Source: Massospora cicadina (taxonomy: Eukaryota; Entomophthoromycota; Entomophthoromycetes; Entomophthorales; Entomophthoraceae). Taken from it: a stretch of 64,000 bases of DNA. Each line of letters begins with the position of its first letter. The first letter of the stretch is position 1. Below are positions 23,914 through 35,227 of the stretch, in pieces. The position numbers and the translations under genes were made by a program. Below the pieces are notes generated by a model. That model saw only the letters and a program-made list of their open reading frames with translations. It was not told the origin of the DNA and did no database searches. The DNA is taken from the NCBI GenBank assembly GCA_022478985.1, contig JAKSZP010008034.1, positions 102,807 to 166,806 on the forward strand, in the 5' to 3' direction.

Positions 23914-23989
23914 AATACTTAAACTAAGCTATTGGTGTATCCCCCCTTTAGGTTGGGACCACCTAGTGCTAAAAAAATACTTAAACTAA
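23914..23989 (+). mobile_element. Micro-insertion 3 (48 bp) with 14-bp target duplication
   Basis: AATACTTAAACTAA flanks the insertion at 23914-23927 and 23976-23989. The inserted 48 bases contain TATCCCCCCTTTAGGTTGGG and end CACCTAGTGCTAAAAA. This is a diverged version of micro-insertion 1, which shows that the source RNA extends at least this far 5' and exists in variants. Confidence 0.85.
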
Positions 23990-24333
23990 TCTTTATAATA
24001 AATTATTTTTCATACTAATACATACTAAACTTAACAATGGCCGTCTACAATATTATGAACTCATCATGCGTTGATATCATTTCATTGCCTATTTTTTGAC
24101 ATATCTCAATCCATAAGACATTTACATGTTAATAAACAACTTTTTATACTTATAGAGTTATGATTTCATGTAAGAGTTTGATAGTTATTTTGATTTGAGT
24201 AATAAATTACATGCTAAAATTGAATGTTGGTCATCTAGATTTTTATCTTACTTATTTATTTTAATATTGTACTAACTAAATAGAAACTTAATGATAGTCA
24301 TATATGTAAGGCTCCAGGGTCCAGCTATCATCT

Positions 24334-24338
24334 GATAG
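24334..24338 (+). repeat. Left target duplication of LTR-X copy B
   Basis: GATAG, repeated at 25462-25466. Five bases is the usual duplication for Ty3/gypsy integrases. It sets the element start at the TG of 24339. Confidence 0.75.
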
Positions 24339-25461
24339 TGTAAGTCCAGGGGAACGTCCCCTGTGCGTAGATTGGTCGCCCTTCCTGTTTCCAAGCAAAA
24401 AATGGGCTGAAGAGGGAGGCTATACCCCTTGTCACCCAGGGCGACCTCGCCCACATGGTAGACAAGTGCTGGGTAATGGCCTTCCTTCTTTGGACTCCTC
24501 CCCCAGTACCTTTGCTCACCTCAGCCGAACTCATTAGCCAGATTAAGGAAATCTATGCTGGGATTTCTGAATTAAAGTCAATCAGTCCAAAATTGGTGAT
24601 AATCAAGCCCAACAATCAGAATCTGCATAGTCAAAAAGGGATGAAGATTGAATTATCAGCCTGAATTGCCAAAGGTTTCAATTTACTCAGCAGTGCAATC
24701 GTTGAAATTGACCCCCTTTTCAAAATTATCAGGGATGATCCCTGACGTGCAGCTCCCATCTGGAAAATTGGTAGTTGCAGCTGATGCAGCGTTTTTGACC
24801 AAACAAATGGTCCAGCGAAAGAGCATTGGCAGGTTGGGCATCCTAAACCTAATCCCAACCAATTTGGGACTGCCACTATGTGGTATGGCCCTGGGGGATT
24901 CCCATTGATCGTTGGTTCAGACAGCGTCACGCCAACCACCAGAAATTCAGTTGAGTCTTATTTCAGGTGTTTGAAGTCAAATCAACAGAAACTTGTCCTG
25001 CCACCAAATCCTTTGATGTCAGTTCCTATTGAGTTTATCTGTCCTCATCCTCAAATAATTTGCCAGTTAGGTCAAACTTGAGGGACCTGATCCCTGCTTG
25101 TTTCTGCATCAATCACCCATTATTTAATCAGTTGCATCGCACTGAGAAAATTTTTGGTCAATTTTCTTCCTTTATTTTCCATTAAAAAACCTTTCATCAA
25201 GATAGTTTTTTTACGTTGAAAAATAAACCGCCCTCTCCACTGGTACTCACACACCCCTTGGGGTAATGGCCATATTCATCTGGTATTTATTTATGTGCCT
25301 GTATGAGATTCTGGCTCATATGAAGATATTGGCAAAACTCCTCTCTAGTTTCATATCTGTCATACCAGCAGCAGTGCCTTTGGCATTCTGGTTTGCCATT
25401 TGGGTGCTCTGGCACCTAGGCTGCCAAGCCAGTCTAATTCTAACTTGCTGTTTGCCTGACA
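24339..25461 (+). repeat. Solo LTR of family LTR-X, copy B, with 5-bp target duplication
   Basis: It starts TGTAAGTCCAGGGGAACGTCC and ends GCCTGACA. It is flanked by GATAG at 24334-24338 and 25462-25466. The other LTR-Y copy (near 47500) reads straight through this point, so it serves as the empty site. Length 1123 bp. It shares sequence with copies A, C and D over its whole length. No PBS, gag or pol is attached, as expected after LTR-LTR recombination. Either strand could be the transcribed one. Confidence 0.8.
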
Positions 25462-25466
25462 GATAG
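25462..25466 (+). repeat. Right target duplication of LTR-X copy B
   Basis: GATAG directly after the CCTGACA end of LTR-X. From here the host LTR-Y sequence resumes with AACCTTACGCCCC, matching AACCTTGCACCCC at about 47512. Confidence 0.75.
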
Positions 25467-25611
25467 AACCTTACGCCCCATCAAAGCAAAGAGGGACACC
25501 AACCAAAATCTCTGCACCTTAAAGAATTCATAACCTAGGGCATAACCTAGATGTAAGTGGGTAGCGGCAGCCCCTCCCTGTTTGACCCATGTCACCTTAA
25601 AGTCCACCATT

Positions 25612-25649
25612 AAAGCTAAAGACACTAGTACTAAAAAAAGCTAAAGACA
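25612..25649 (+). mobile_element. Micro-insertion 4 (12 bp) with 13-bp target duplication
   Basis: AAAGCTAAAGACA occurs at 25612-25624 and 25637-25649, with only CTAGTACTAAAA between. This is the shortest member of the family. The paralogous LTR-Y at about 47655-47675 reads CACCAAAGCAAAAGACAACA without the extra bases, which is a direct empty site. Confidence 0.82.
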
Positions 25650-27279
25650 AATTTATCTAAAACCCAGCGGATTATTATGTGCTGAAAATAAAAAAATATG
25701 CTCAGGTTTTAAAGGCATGGTAAAAGTAGGCTTCAGTAAGAACATCCCCTCTTCTCAACAATCAATATTGCCTATAACACCCTTAGTTGTCTATAGTTCA
25801 ATACCTGGGGTAACAAAAGGTGAATGTTTTTGCAATTAAAAGTATGCAAAAGATTTTAAACAAAAATGTGCATTAACTAGATTTAAACGCGCTAAGAATT
25901 TTGAGGATGCAGGGTTTATTTGGAAGATTAAATTCTGGAATCAAATAAAAAAAACAATGTGTTAAAAAGATTGAATTCTGTATTAATTTATTCAAGAATA
26001 AAAATTGTATTTTAAGGCATTTTGATTTTATTAAGCTTAGCCACCTATCATGTAAGAACAATACCCAACAGTTTGCCTAGAAAAGGTGTTGGTATATTTT
26101 TATAAGGTTTTTACAAAAAACAAGAACCTAAATCCATTGTTTTATTCAACTTAATTAAATTCTTAATTTCCGCGATTTTAATAGGCCTATGTAAGGCCCA
26201 AATCTTATGGCAATAGTTTCAGTTTTAGTGCTATTTGTGATATTTATTGCTTGGATTATTGTTGCTAGAAAAAAGCAATGGTTTTAAAGAGCAGTCACCA
26301 GGTACCAAAATTACAAACATATCCACTTTTTTCCACCACTAGAACTATTTATCATGTTTCCCTCAATCAGAACAGCAAAGCCTTGTTACTTAAAGCAGCT
26401 ATTTTTGGTGCTTAAGCATCCCGTAAAAGAAGCAAGGTTTTTAATTGGAACTTTGGTTCATTGACACTATAATTCAACTATTAAATACTTTTGTAACGCC
26501 TTTGATTAATATTTTTTTGGGTTTAGGCAGTCAAACAAAGAGAAAAAGCTTATATAGCTTTTTGCTTGCAGTCAACAGTTGAGCCTTAGATCACCCATCT
26601 TACACTATAAACTAGAAGAAACTTGGTCTCACAACACAATCTACAAACTCTTCTCCAGGCTACAGGTTTTCTTGACAAAAGCGGTATGAAAACCCTGTGA
26701 TGTAATCCTTGTAATGGAAAATAAATAACTGTCATTACATCTTAACAGCCCTAAGCAATGGTTGATAATGGAGAATATAAGTTGATAAGGGCCTGCGGGG
26801 CTTATAACAAGCTCTTTTTTTGTCACAAAGCAGCCAAAAACAACCCCAAACTCCTAAAGCATTGTTGGTGGTTCAAGAGGAGTTTTCTGAGTCTGATTTT
26901 TTGCGCAATATGATAAAAACGTTATTGATGCGCCATTGGAAAAATTAGTGATCCCTGTCAATCCTGATGATCTGGCACTTTTAGCTTACCAAAGTTTCTG
27001 TTAAAACAGAATAAAAAACGCCATGTGAACCATATCTATTAAGATATGTCTTAGGTGCACCTACTTATTTAAATATTCCGGCCCACAGTCAGTAACATTA
27101 TCATAAAATTGGGTTGTTGCTATGCCAACCCAGTTTATAAGCAGATATAAGAAGATCATCAAATCTTACATATGCATCAAATCAGGAAAATAAGTTGCTC
27201 CCTCAAAGACTGTGATAGACTTGATTGCGCTTACTTCTTACTACATGTGCATTTATAAGTTGTAAATCACATAGTATCA

Positions 27280-27480
27280 ATAAACGCCTTAGTGGACACT
27301 GGGGCCATGAGCAACTTTATTGGTTTTCAAAAAGTGCAATCCTTATAACTGAAAGTTACACTGGGGCCACCTTTATGGGGGCTTCAGGCATTACAATGGC
27401 CACTCTCCTTCTTTGCAAGCCACTTCAGTTTGTTTCTTATGATCACGCAATTGTTGTCAAATTTTAGGCGATCTCAGCTT
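27280..27480 (+). pseudogene. gypsy 2 aspartic protease remnant
   Basis: INALVDTGAMSNFIG at about 27277-27322 is the retroviral-type protease active site. The catalytic DTGA is preserved, unlike in gypsy 3 and gypsy 4. Downstream residues are frameshifted. The enzyme would have cut the element's own polyprotein. Confidence 0.7.
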
Positions 27481-27798
27481 CTATAATCAATGATCTTGGG
27501 TCGTTTAATGGCGCCATCAATTAGTGAATATTAAACTGGAAAGAAACACGCTTACTTTTACCTTTAATCACCATTCCATTAACATTCTTCCCCTTTCCAT
27601 ATTGGCACCTGAGAACACTGTAGCAGCAATGGTGAATTTATCTCATTGACGTTTTAGCTTCCTTTCTCACTAGGACACAAATTTGAGCCTTTCAAATCCC
27701 TTTTTGATGTGGAAGTTGCCAATCGCCAACCAAGTCACTCAGAGCTTGATCTGAGTTTTCAGCTGACAGTTGGCCTTATCAAAATCAACTGTAAATCA

Positions 27799-28353
27799 TA
27801 CACAGTGCATTCAAAAAGTTCTGGGAATAACGTTTTAAAGACACAACTTTACAAATAAATAAACTTTCTTTTATCATAATTTAAAATACAACCTTTCCCT
27901 CTTTATACATATTTATATTGCTGAAACAATTGTTAAAAGGTATGCACATAGTTTCAATTTTGTATAACCATGTTTAAACCAGCTGTCACATTCTTCTGAA
28001 TTTTCTCTACTTTATCAAAAGGATGAACCTTCAGTGCCACCTTCAGATTATAATTATCCACCCTATTCACCAGATTTGGCTCTGTCTGACTTCTTTCTGT
28101 TCTCTAATCTGAAGATGGCACTAAAGGTTCATCCTTTTGATAAAGTAGAGACAATTCAGAAGAATGTGACAGCTGGTTTAAACATGGTTATACAAAATTG
28201 AAACTATGTGCATACCTTTTAACAATTGTTTCAGCAATATAAATATGTATAAAGAGGGAAAGGTTGTATTTTAAATTATGATAAAAGAAAGTTTATTTAT
28301 TTGTAAAGTTTCTTTAAAACTTTATTCCCAGAACTTTTTGAATGCACTGTGTA
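27799..28353. mobile_element. Mariner-derived fold-back element with TA target duplication
   Basis: TA at 27799-27800 and 28352-28353 flanks two inverted arms, 27801-28050 and 28105-28351, of about 250 bases each. They differ by only a handful of bases and one 3-base gap. A loop of about 54 bases joins them. Both ends read CACAGTGCATTCAAAAAGTT. The loop and right arm encode the end of a mariner transposase, including PPYSPDLALSDFF next to the last catalytic Asp region. The left arm is therefore an inverted copy of the transposase 3' end. It cannot encode an enzyme; it would be a non-autonomous passenger. Confidence 0.9.
28051..28200 (+). pseudogene. Mariner transposase C-terminal fragment
   Basis: The + strand of the loop and right arm gives NYPPYSPDLALSDFFLFSNL, the C-terminal signature of DD34D mariner transposases, then a Lys-rich helix (LKMALKVHPFDKVE). 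The N-terminal DNA-binding domain and the first two catalytic Asp residues are absent. Classical mariner of this kind is typical of animals. Confidence 0.85.
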
Positions 28354-28489
28354 TCATTACACGGCCCAGGAATATCAAGATCTAATGGTGTGGATTAATA
28401 GTATCTTGTTGAAGGATTTTTAATCAAGAAAAGCGCCCAATTTACTCCTCTGTGGTGTTAGCACAGAAACCTGATGTTACTCTGAGACT

Positions 28490-29400
28490 GTGCGTGAACT
28501 ATGACATTTGAATAACGTTACAGTCACAGATTCATACCCGCTTCCTCTTGAGGCCGCCATTGCCACAGTCATTTTACAAGTCAAAGTTTTTCTACAAACT
28601 TGACCTGGTAAACGCATTCCATCAAGTGAGTTAATTATTGTTATGAATGTCTGACAAATACTGCTCATGGTATGGAATTTACCAGTTTATGGCAATTCTT
28701 TTTTGGACTTGAGAATGTGCCAGTAGTTTTCAACGCTTCATTGAAAATGCCCGTGGGGATCTCAAAGTCTGCACAGTTGTGTATGTTGATAACAGTAAAT
28801 TTCAATCTCTTAACGCAAAGCAACATCTTTGATTTAGTGTCTATGGTTGCTGCCCTTCACAAGGCTGGCCTATCTGTGTAACCTTCCAGACGTGAACTCT
28901 ATAAGGTGGAGTTTAGTTCCATGGGAATCTGGTACTGAAAGATGGTCACGACATCATTCCTTCTAATTTGAAAGCTATCTGTTTTTGGTCCACCCCTGTG
29001 ACCCAGCTACAACTCTGAAGCTTCCTTGGGTCTTTCACCTTCCTATGGAATTCTTGACAGCCATCTCTGAGCTCACGTATCCTTACACCCTTAATGGGAA
29101 AACACATCCTTCTCTTTGGAACCCCAAATGCCAACAAACGTTTTAACCAATAAAAAAATTTACCACCGCTCTTGTTCACTGCGATGCAGATGAGGAAAAG
29201 CCTTTATTGAATTTTGTGACGCCTCTGGAATGTCTCTAGGAGATGTCCTATTATAAGAGCATGATGAGTGGGAACGCCCAGTGGCTTATTTCTCCAGAAA
29301 GTTTAATGTAACTGAGCTTGCCTGGGACATTCTATGATAAGGAGTTGGCTGTCATCTTCTGGTTACTAATGCATTAGAGTTACTTGTTGCAGGGAGCCAA
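28490..29400 (+). pseudogene. gypsy 2 reverse transcriptase and RNase H remnants
   Basis: KLDLVNAFHQV (about 28596-28628) is the motif with the first RT Asp. The YxDD box reads VVYVDN at about 28775-28795, so the second Asp is lost. RNase H is visible as ALVHCDADEEKPLL (about 29170-29210) with the DA(S/D) catalytic region, followed by VAYFSRKF-like and YDKELAV motifs to about 29350. Frames change at least four times. Confidence 0.65.
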
Positions 29401-29889
29401 ACATAATGTTGGCTGTGCGCTTTAATCACAGATTAATCACCTTATACCACAAATATCAGAAGCTTGCTCATAGAAGACAAGAACTCCTACAATATTTTAA
29501 GCTATAACTTTCCTTATAAGTTTTTTAAAGGGACTACCTACATCTTGCCTCATATCCTAGACGCAACCCAATTATGGGTCCTGACCTTAGGGACGACTCT
29601 TTATTAGTCACTTTTATTCCCACTGACCAGATACAAAACGGCCACCACCCACCATTTCCAAAGTAGTTCTCTACCCACCGCGCCACAAGTCCAAATCCTT
29701 TGCTATTAAACTACATTAAGTACTCCTAATTTCCTCTATATCTGATGGTCAAGTAGGTGAAAGCTTACCTAACCCAAATCTAGCTAAAAGACGGTTCCCT
29801 TATATGACAATGTATTGGTGTCACAACCATCTGAACCTGAAATCTTGACCTCTTATTCAAAGTTTTCTCTGTTAAAGCCCCATTTGGAT

Positions 29890-30700
29890 GGTATTCCCAA
29901 AAGAATAGGGTATATAATTTCATGACAAAGTATAAATTCTCTCTGAACTATGTTCCTGCGTCATAAGGAAAATATAGATATCCCAACTATGGGACACCCT
30001 ATGGCATGAAGAAGTGTGTTGCCTTGATAAAACGCAGGTAAGATTGGAAGTTCCTCATAAAGGACGTTCCTGTTTATATAAAAAGGTTTCTTGACTTGTG
30101 CCCACTCCAACTCTAATATGAAAGAATCAAAATGGTCTCTCCCAGCACCTTAGCATGCAGTAGGTCCATGGGCCTCACTCTTGGTAAATTTATTATGTGA
30201 TTTTTGATATATAACAGGTGTTTGACATTGTCACGGTGGTAGTGGATCATGTCAAAGGGTAAGCCAAATGCATCCCCTTCTTGACGATGGCTAAAGCTGG
30301 GGACATAGCTCGGATTTTATAACCCACGTCTTCTTATGGTTTTAAGTGCTGCAGTAAGTAATCATCAAAAGAGGACTAAAGTTTACCTCAAGAATTGGGA
30401 GGCTCTGTGTACTATGTTAAAGAGTAACCTGTATATCATTAGCATACCATCCTCAAATTGACAACCAGATTAAACAGACAAATCAGTCATTAAAGCAGTA
30501 CCTCCAACAATATGCCACTGAATCTCAAGACACATGGGCTGCTGGCCTCACTCTGGCTCAGTTTCATAAATTAACTCCTCCACTTTCAATGGAGGTGTTG
30601 CCTATGTACGTCAATTTGAAGTAAAGTCCGCCATACTCATTGGCCCCAAACATGTATCAGCAATTCAGCGGCAGACAACTTTGTGATGTATATACAGAAG
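29890..30700 (+). pseudogene. gypsy 2 integrase remnant
   Basis: The segment YHPQIDNQIKQTNQSLKQYL at about 30440-30500 corresponds to the YHPQTNGQTERTNQ block of Ty3 integrases; the catalytic Glu position now reads Lys. An upstream piece near 30170-30300 may hold the first catalytic Asp. The C-terminal part is recognisable to about 30690. The region is heavily interrupted by stops. Confidence 0.6.
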
Positions 30701-31210
30701 GTGCGTACTTTTTTCACCTAAGCAAAACTTTTGTAAAAAAGTGACCTAAAAAGTTTTAACAATTACTAAAAAAGCAGATTACTGCATCACTTGATCAGTT
30801 TTCCCGCAGCTTTATTAGCGCCATGTTACAGTAAATAACACTGCCCATCAGTGCACAGGCCATAGATATGGCTGGCCTGCTGCAACAGTTTTTATCTTAT
30901 AACTAATTTACTAAACAGTATGGACTTCACTTCCATTGGATATATTTCCACCAAAGATAGCTCCAGAGATAACAGCGACGATGATCAATCAAATCTTAAT
31001 GACTCAGCTCCACACTTGCAATTGACGTGGACAAAACGTTTTATGAAATGACTTTGGAGGTACAAATCTGTCAATCAGTTTCAACACCCAGCTGGGATAA
31101 AAGGTAGACACCACTACGGTGGATTCAGCACTCATTGCCCCTAGGTATTGGAATTTTTCAAGAAATTACAATATGCAGGCGCTATGAAGACTACGAAATT
31201 ATTAGATTCA
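30701..31210. other. Unassigned stretch left of gypsy 3
   Basis: The + strand contains short frames such as one beginning MAGLLQQFLSYN at about 30870. They could be the start of LINE 2 ORF1, split off by the gypsy 3 insertion, or the tail of gypsy 2. Neither is proven. Confidence 0.25.
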
Positions 31211-31726
31211 TGGCTCTAGTGAGTATTGAAATAAGGCACTAAATTTATTAGTTTTGTTGCAATAATTGATTCCAATCGGAATAAAGATATAAAATCTTAA
31301 AAGATCAAACTTTAGCTACGTGAGACAAAATATGTGGTCCCTTATCAAATAGAATTTAAAGATAATATAGGAGGCGATTTAATAGGTCTTCATAAGGATA
31401 TTTATACTTCAAACGAGGTAAGATCTTTTCTGTTAGAGGACTAATATTGCTGATTATTACTAATATATTTGCGATTGTAAGATCTGATGAAAATTTTTTG
31501 TTAGATGAGATCAACCTTCTCATTGAGGGCTCAGCCCTTTCATGATGCTTAGCCTCCTTGGAAGACCTAGCCCCTTCAGGCAGATGAAGCCAATAACTCC
31601 AAAGGGTCAATCATTAGTCTAAAAGAGAAATTGGATATATCTGATGGATTTTTTATAAGCTTATTGGATTAAGACACTGAACCTCAATCCTGATTAGAAT
31701 CAGTCATCACAGGTGAATTTCCAACA
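31211..31726 (-). repeat. gypsy 3 3' LTR
   Basis: About 516 bp, aligned over its length with 37599-38108. The best-conserved block is near 31500-31550, including GATGAGATCAACCTTCTC and GAGGGCTCAGCCCTTTCA. It ends, on the element strand, with the TG/CA-type border near 31211. Confidence 0.85.
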
Positions 31727-31740
31727 ATGTCCCCCTTCAA
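31727..31740 (-). other. gypsy 3 polypurine tract
   Basis: TTGAAGGGGGACAT on the minus strand, immediately upstream of the TGTTGG of the 3' LTR. It primes plus-strand DNA synthesis. A closely similar tract precedes the 3' LTR of gypsy 4. Confidence 0.75.
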
Positions 31741-32377
31741 GATCTTGCCTAGGGGCACGTACTTATAAAGATATCTACTGCAAACTTTATTGATAACAGT
31801 CCCAGTCTCAACAGTTGAAATGGAGTAATCAAATACCAACAATAGACAATATGATAGGGTCCAGACCATAAGGTATCAAGTTTTTGGACTCGTCCTCCAA
31901 GTCTATGATGATACAAGAGTACAAGATCTCCTATTTGATATTCAGGTAAGGTAGGTCGAGTAGCATTGGTCCTAATTCCTTCTTTTTAAGTTGTAGTAGA
32001 GAGAACTCGAAGCTAAGACTTGCACACTGATAATTTTGCCAGCTAACCTTCTTATAGCTAATTTAAAAGTTTGAAATGTAGCAGTATCAAGTATAAGCTG
32101 TACACTGGAGGGTAAAATAGGATTTCGACCATAGCCTTGAAAGGAGACATTTCTAATTATATGATGATAGCTAACCCTGTAAGCTAGCATCACGCTAGGT
32201 AAGTATAGATTCCATCTACTAGGATCAGTTGAAGCAATCTTTTGCAGAATGGCTACTAGGGTTCATATCTCATTTAACCACACCATTAATAGAAGGATTA
32301 TAAAGAGCTGTAAATGACTGATAGAAACCCATCAAAACAGTAATCTCAGATGCTAATTGCAAATAAAATTTGTTTCA

Positions 32378-32770
32378 TTATCGGATAAAAGTACTTTTTG
32401 GGTTACCATGCCAGGTGAAAGCTTGCTCAAAAAGGAAGGACGCTGTAGACTTAGCGGTTACAGTGAAAACAGAAACAGCCTCAATCCATTTGGTAAAATG
32501 GTCAATATCTAGAATGATATAATGATGTCCATAAGTAACGGTAGAGAGGGGACTCACTACATTGATACTCATAGTAGAAAAAGGTTCTAAGGGTCCCACA
32601 ATTTTATGTTAATAATATGGACTTACGCTAAGTTGTTCTTGTCAAGTGAAGCAAGTTTCCAACACATTGTGCACAGTTTCCAGCATATTATACCAATAAA
32701 ATCGATCTTTCAACCACTGTAAAGTCTTAGTGACAGCTCCATGCCCCACAGATTGATGAGCCTCCATAAT
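32378..32770 (-). pseudogene. gypsy 3 integrase remnant
   Basis: The H2C2-like zinc-binding part reads HQSVGHGAVTKTLQWLKDRF and FYWYNM near 32640-32760. It is followed by the core start SINVVSPL and ILDIDHFTKWIEAV (32480-32570), where the first catalytic Asp lies. The second half of the core with the DD35E Glu falls into broken frames at 31990-32370. It would have inserted the element cDNA into host DNA. Confidence 0.7.
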
Positions 32771-33086
32771 GGTATCAGTCCTAGCAGATGGGCGGATACA
32801 AGGTAGCAATTTAGATCCTGACTTCTTGTAAATAGAACCTTCTTTAATTTAAGTATCCTCAGTTAAAGATTGTAACTTTGCTATAAAGTCCTTAAATTCA
32901 CGATACCATAGTTCAGGTCTGCCAATTAGGTCAAAGATGTGATCCTCTTCTGCAGTGAATAAAGCTAGTATAGGCAATCGAGAAATTTCATCAGCATTTT
33001 GGTGTATATCTCCAGCGTGATGTTAATTGAAAAGCCATAATTCTGAAGCTTTAGAGCCCATCTAGCTAAGAGTCCATCAGGATTTT

Positions 33087-34160
33087 TCATTTTGTTGTAA
33101 CCATTTTAAGGATGCGTGATCTGTGATGATAGTAAAATTTTTGCCATAGAGGTAAGGGTGAAAATGCTTTATGGCTGATAGGACTGTAAGGCACTCTCTC
33201 AGTAACGCTATAATTGCTTTTTTCTTTGGAAAGTTTCTTACTATAAAAAGAGATAGAATAATCTACTAGATTGGAGTCGTGCAGAGCTAGAATAGCCCCA
33301 ATAGCTACATCACTGGCTTTGGTAAATAAGAGAAAAGGTTTTGAAAAATCAGGATGAGCTAAAATTGGGGCACTAATTAGATTGACGTAAAAGATCAAAA
33401 TCTTGCTTCTGGGATTCTTCCCATAATAAAGGAATTTCCTTATGTAGTAAATAAACTAAGGGTTCTTCAATTTCAGCAAAATGGGGGATAAATTGTCAGC
33501 AATAACCAATCATCCCTAAAGACACTTGAATATCACGCAAGCTCTTAAGAACAACAATGTCCATAATGGCTTGAATCTTATAGACAAGGGTAAAATCCCA
33601 TCGCATTTAACATTATGCCCTAAGAATTCCATCTCAGTTTTGAGAAAAATACCATTTAGTAGTTTTTGCTTAAGGAAGCTTAGCGTAATTGGTCAAACAC
33701 TTTTTCAATGGGCTAAATACTCGTTAAAAGTATAAGAAAAAACATTAACACCTGCTAAATAAACTAAAACACAGGAAAGTTTCTAATTACCAATTAAGCC
33801 ATCCATGGCCCTTTGAAAAGTAACAGGAGCATTACAAAGCCCCTGAGGCATACCGGTAGGTTTAAATAAACCCTCACTAGAAATTAAAGCGCATCTTTGA
33901 CAATCTTCATGATCCAGTTCATTTTCCTGTAACCACTAGCAATATATGGCTGAAATACTGTGATCCATACATTAAAAATTAATGAATCATTAATGCGAGA
34001 TAATGATATGAATCTTTTTGGGTAACAGCATTAAAACGACGATAATCCATAACCACCCTATGGCTACCATCCTTTGCTTCAGATAAGAAGTAAAGGGAAT
34101 CCCATGGACTTTAGGAAGGCGTTAATAGTCCATCCTCAAGGAGTTGTTTTAATTCTACTG
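33087..34160 (-). pseudogene. gypsy 3 reverse transcriptase and RNase H remnants
   Basis: RNase H appears as PILAHPDFSKPFLLFTKASD (33310-33370); the usual TDAS reads TKAS. The conserved SKKLSKEKSNYSVTE follows at about 33195-33245. The RT active site near 33750-33775 reads VLVYLAGVNVFS in place of YLDDVxVFS, so both Asp residues are gone. Frames are shifted between these blocks. Confidence 0.7.
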
Positions 34161-34987
34161 AGATTTGAGCCTCCTCAATTTTAAACTTTTAAGGGTGGGG
34201 TCAAATAGGGGGAGTATCACGGTTTTTACCAGATGCTGCACATTTTTCATCAACCCAAAATCTCCTGAGCTATTTGCAAATATATCTGATTACTCTCCAA
34301 TTAAAGCCTCAGCTGCTTGTTGTTGTTCCAGAGTAAGTATGTTTCATATTCAACCTTGACTCTAGCTATAATAGGTGGGTCATCCAACCCAAAATCACTT
34401 AACTCCCCACATCCAGTGATAGATAATATTATATGTAAATGAGTAGGCCGCACATAAGCAATAGGGCTATTTTGATTCAATTTCATAGGTTAAGAGGTGA
34501 GATCAGCTAATAAAATTAGAACAGTTCCATTATATGTGGTATTAAGGATACTGGGACAGGTTAAGTCCTCCAGATGGGAAGGGTTAATATTACCTGAGAT
34601 CTCTAATAAATAATCAGTCAGCACTAATACTTTCACTCCAGTATCAATTATAGCTTGAGCTTTAGGAGTAATTGTAATCAGGTTGATAGAATATAAAGGC
34701 ATTTTTCAGAGACACAAGCTGATGGAGGTGGATAAATAGTCTTAGGTCACAATATTTGGTATTCAAGACAAGAGATAGAGTTATGATATTCCAATAGACA
34801 AAAACGTTGTTTAAGTTTGCCCTTATCTTTTGAGACATCTTTTAGAATTAAAGGTATTTAGTACTTCATTAAAGAAAGATAATTGTCCTTGAGACTAATT
34901 ATTGCACAAAATTAATAAGAAATTCGGTTCCCAAAATCAAGTTGTAACAGTTATTGTCCAACATTACTGCAGGGGCGAAATAAATAA

Positions 34988-35227
34988 TTACTCAAAGCGC
35001 ATTGGAAGGGAAGAATATGCTCTTATGGATTTAAAATATGAAGGACCAGCAGTTCCATAGTCTTGAGAGTGATTTAAATCTGGCGCCAATTTGATTCTTT
35101 TTATAAGACTGGATGAGATCATATTTATGGGTGATCCCATGCCGATGATAGCCAAAAAATTCACTTTGTGTGCCACGACCTCCACCCTAGGCACATCAGT
35201 ACTAAAATGCAGGATTGAAAATACCAA
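34988..35227 (-). pseudogene. gypsy 3 protease remnant, active-site Asp lost
   Basis: The frame contains NFLAIIGMGSPINMISSSL. The gypsy pattern (x)(L/I)(I/L)D(S/T)GSP(x)N has Gly in place of the catalytic Asp. The following KRIKLAPDLNHSQDYGTAGP aligns with KKIKLAPGLDYTQEFKTGGP of gypsy 4, which shows the two elements are close relatives. Confidence 0.7.

Larger units (their letters stand above)
24305..26466 (+). repeat. Solo LTR of family LTR-Y, copy 1, carrying a nested LTR-X
   Basis: After removal of the nested LTR-X (24339-25461), the remaining roughly 1.0 kb aligns along its whole length with 47475-50088, which I therefore call the same LTR family. It starts TGTAAGGCTCCAGGGTCC and ends TTCATTGACA, so it has TG...CA ends. 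Candidate 5-bp duplications are ATATA on the left and CTATA on the right, four of five matching. The gypsy 2 coding relic follows on the right but shows no second LTR-Y, so I treat this as solo. Confidence 0.6.
26467..30700 (+). mobile_element. Ty3/gypsy retrotransposon relic (gypsy 2), interrupted by a mariner
   Basis: Protease (27280-27480), reverse transcriptase and RNase H (28490-29400) and integrase (to about 30700) lie in gypsy order on +. All have stops and shifts. A mariner-derived fold-back sits between protease and RT (27799-28353). LTRs belonging to it were not identified. The region from 26467 to 27200 should hold gag but shows no clear capsid or zinc-knuckle motif. Confidence 0.7.

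Noticed and set aside
25640..26466. Reading 25640-26466 and 47680-48160 as gag of gypsy 2.
   Set aside because: The two regions together with their left parts form full-length LTR-like repeats with TG...CA ends, and the readings have stops throughout. LTR-Y is the better explanation.
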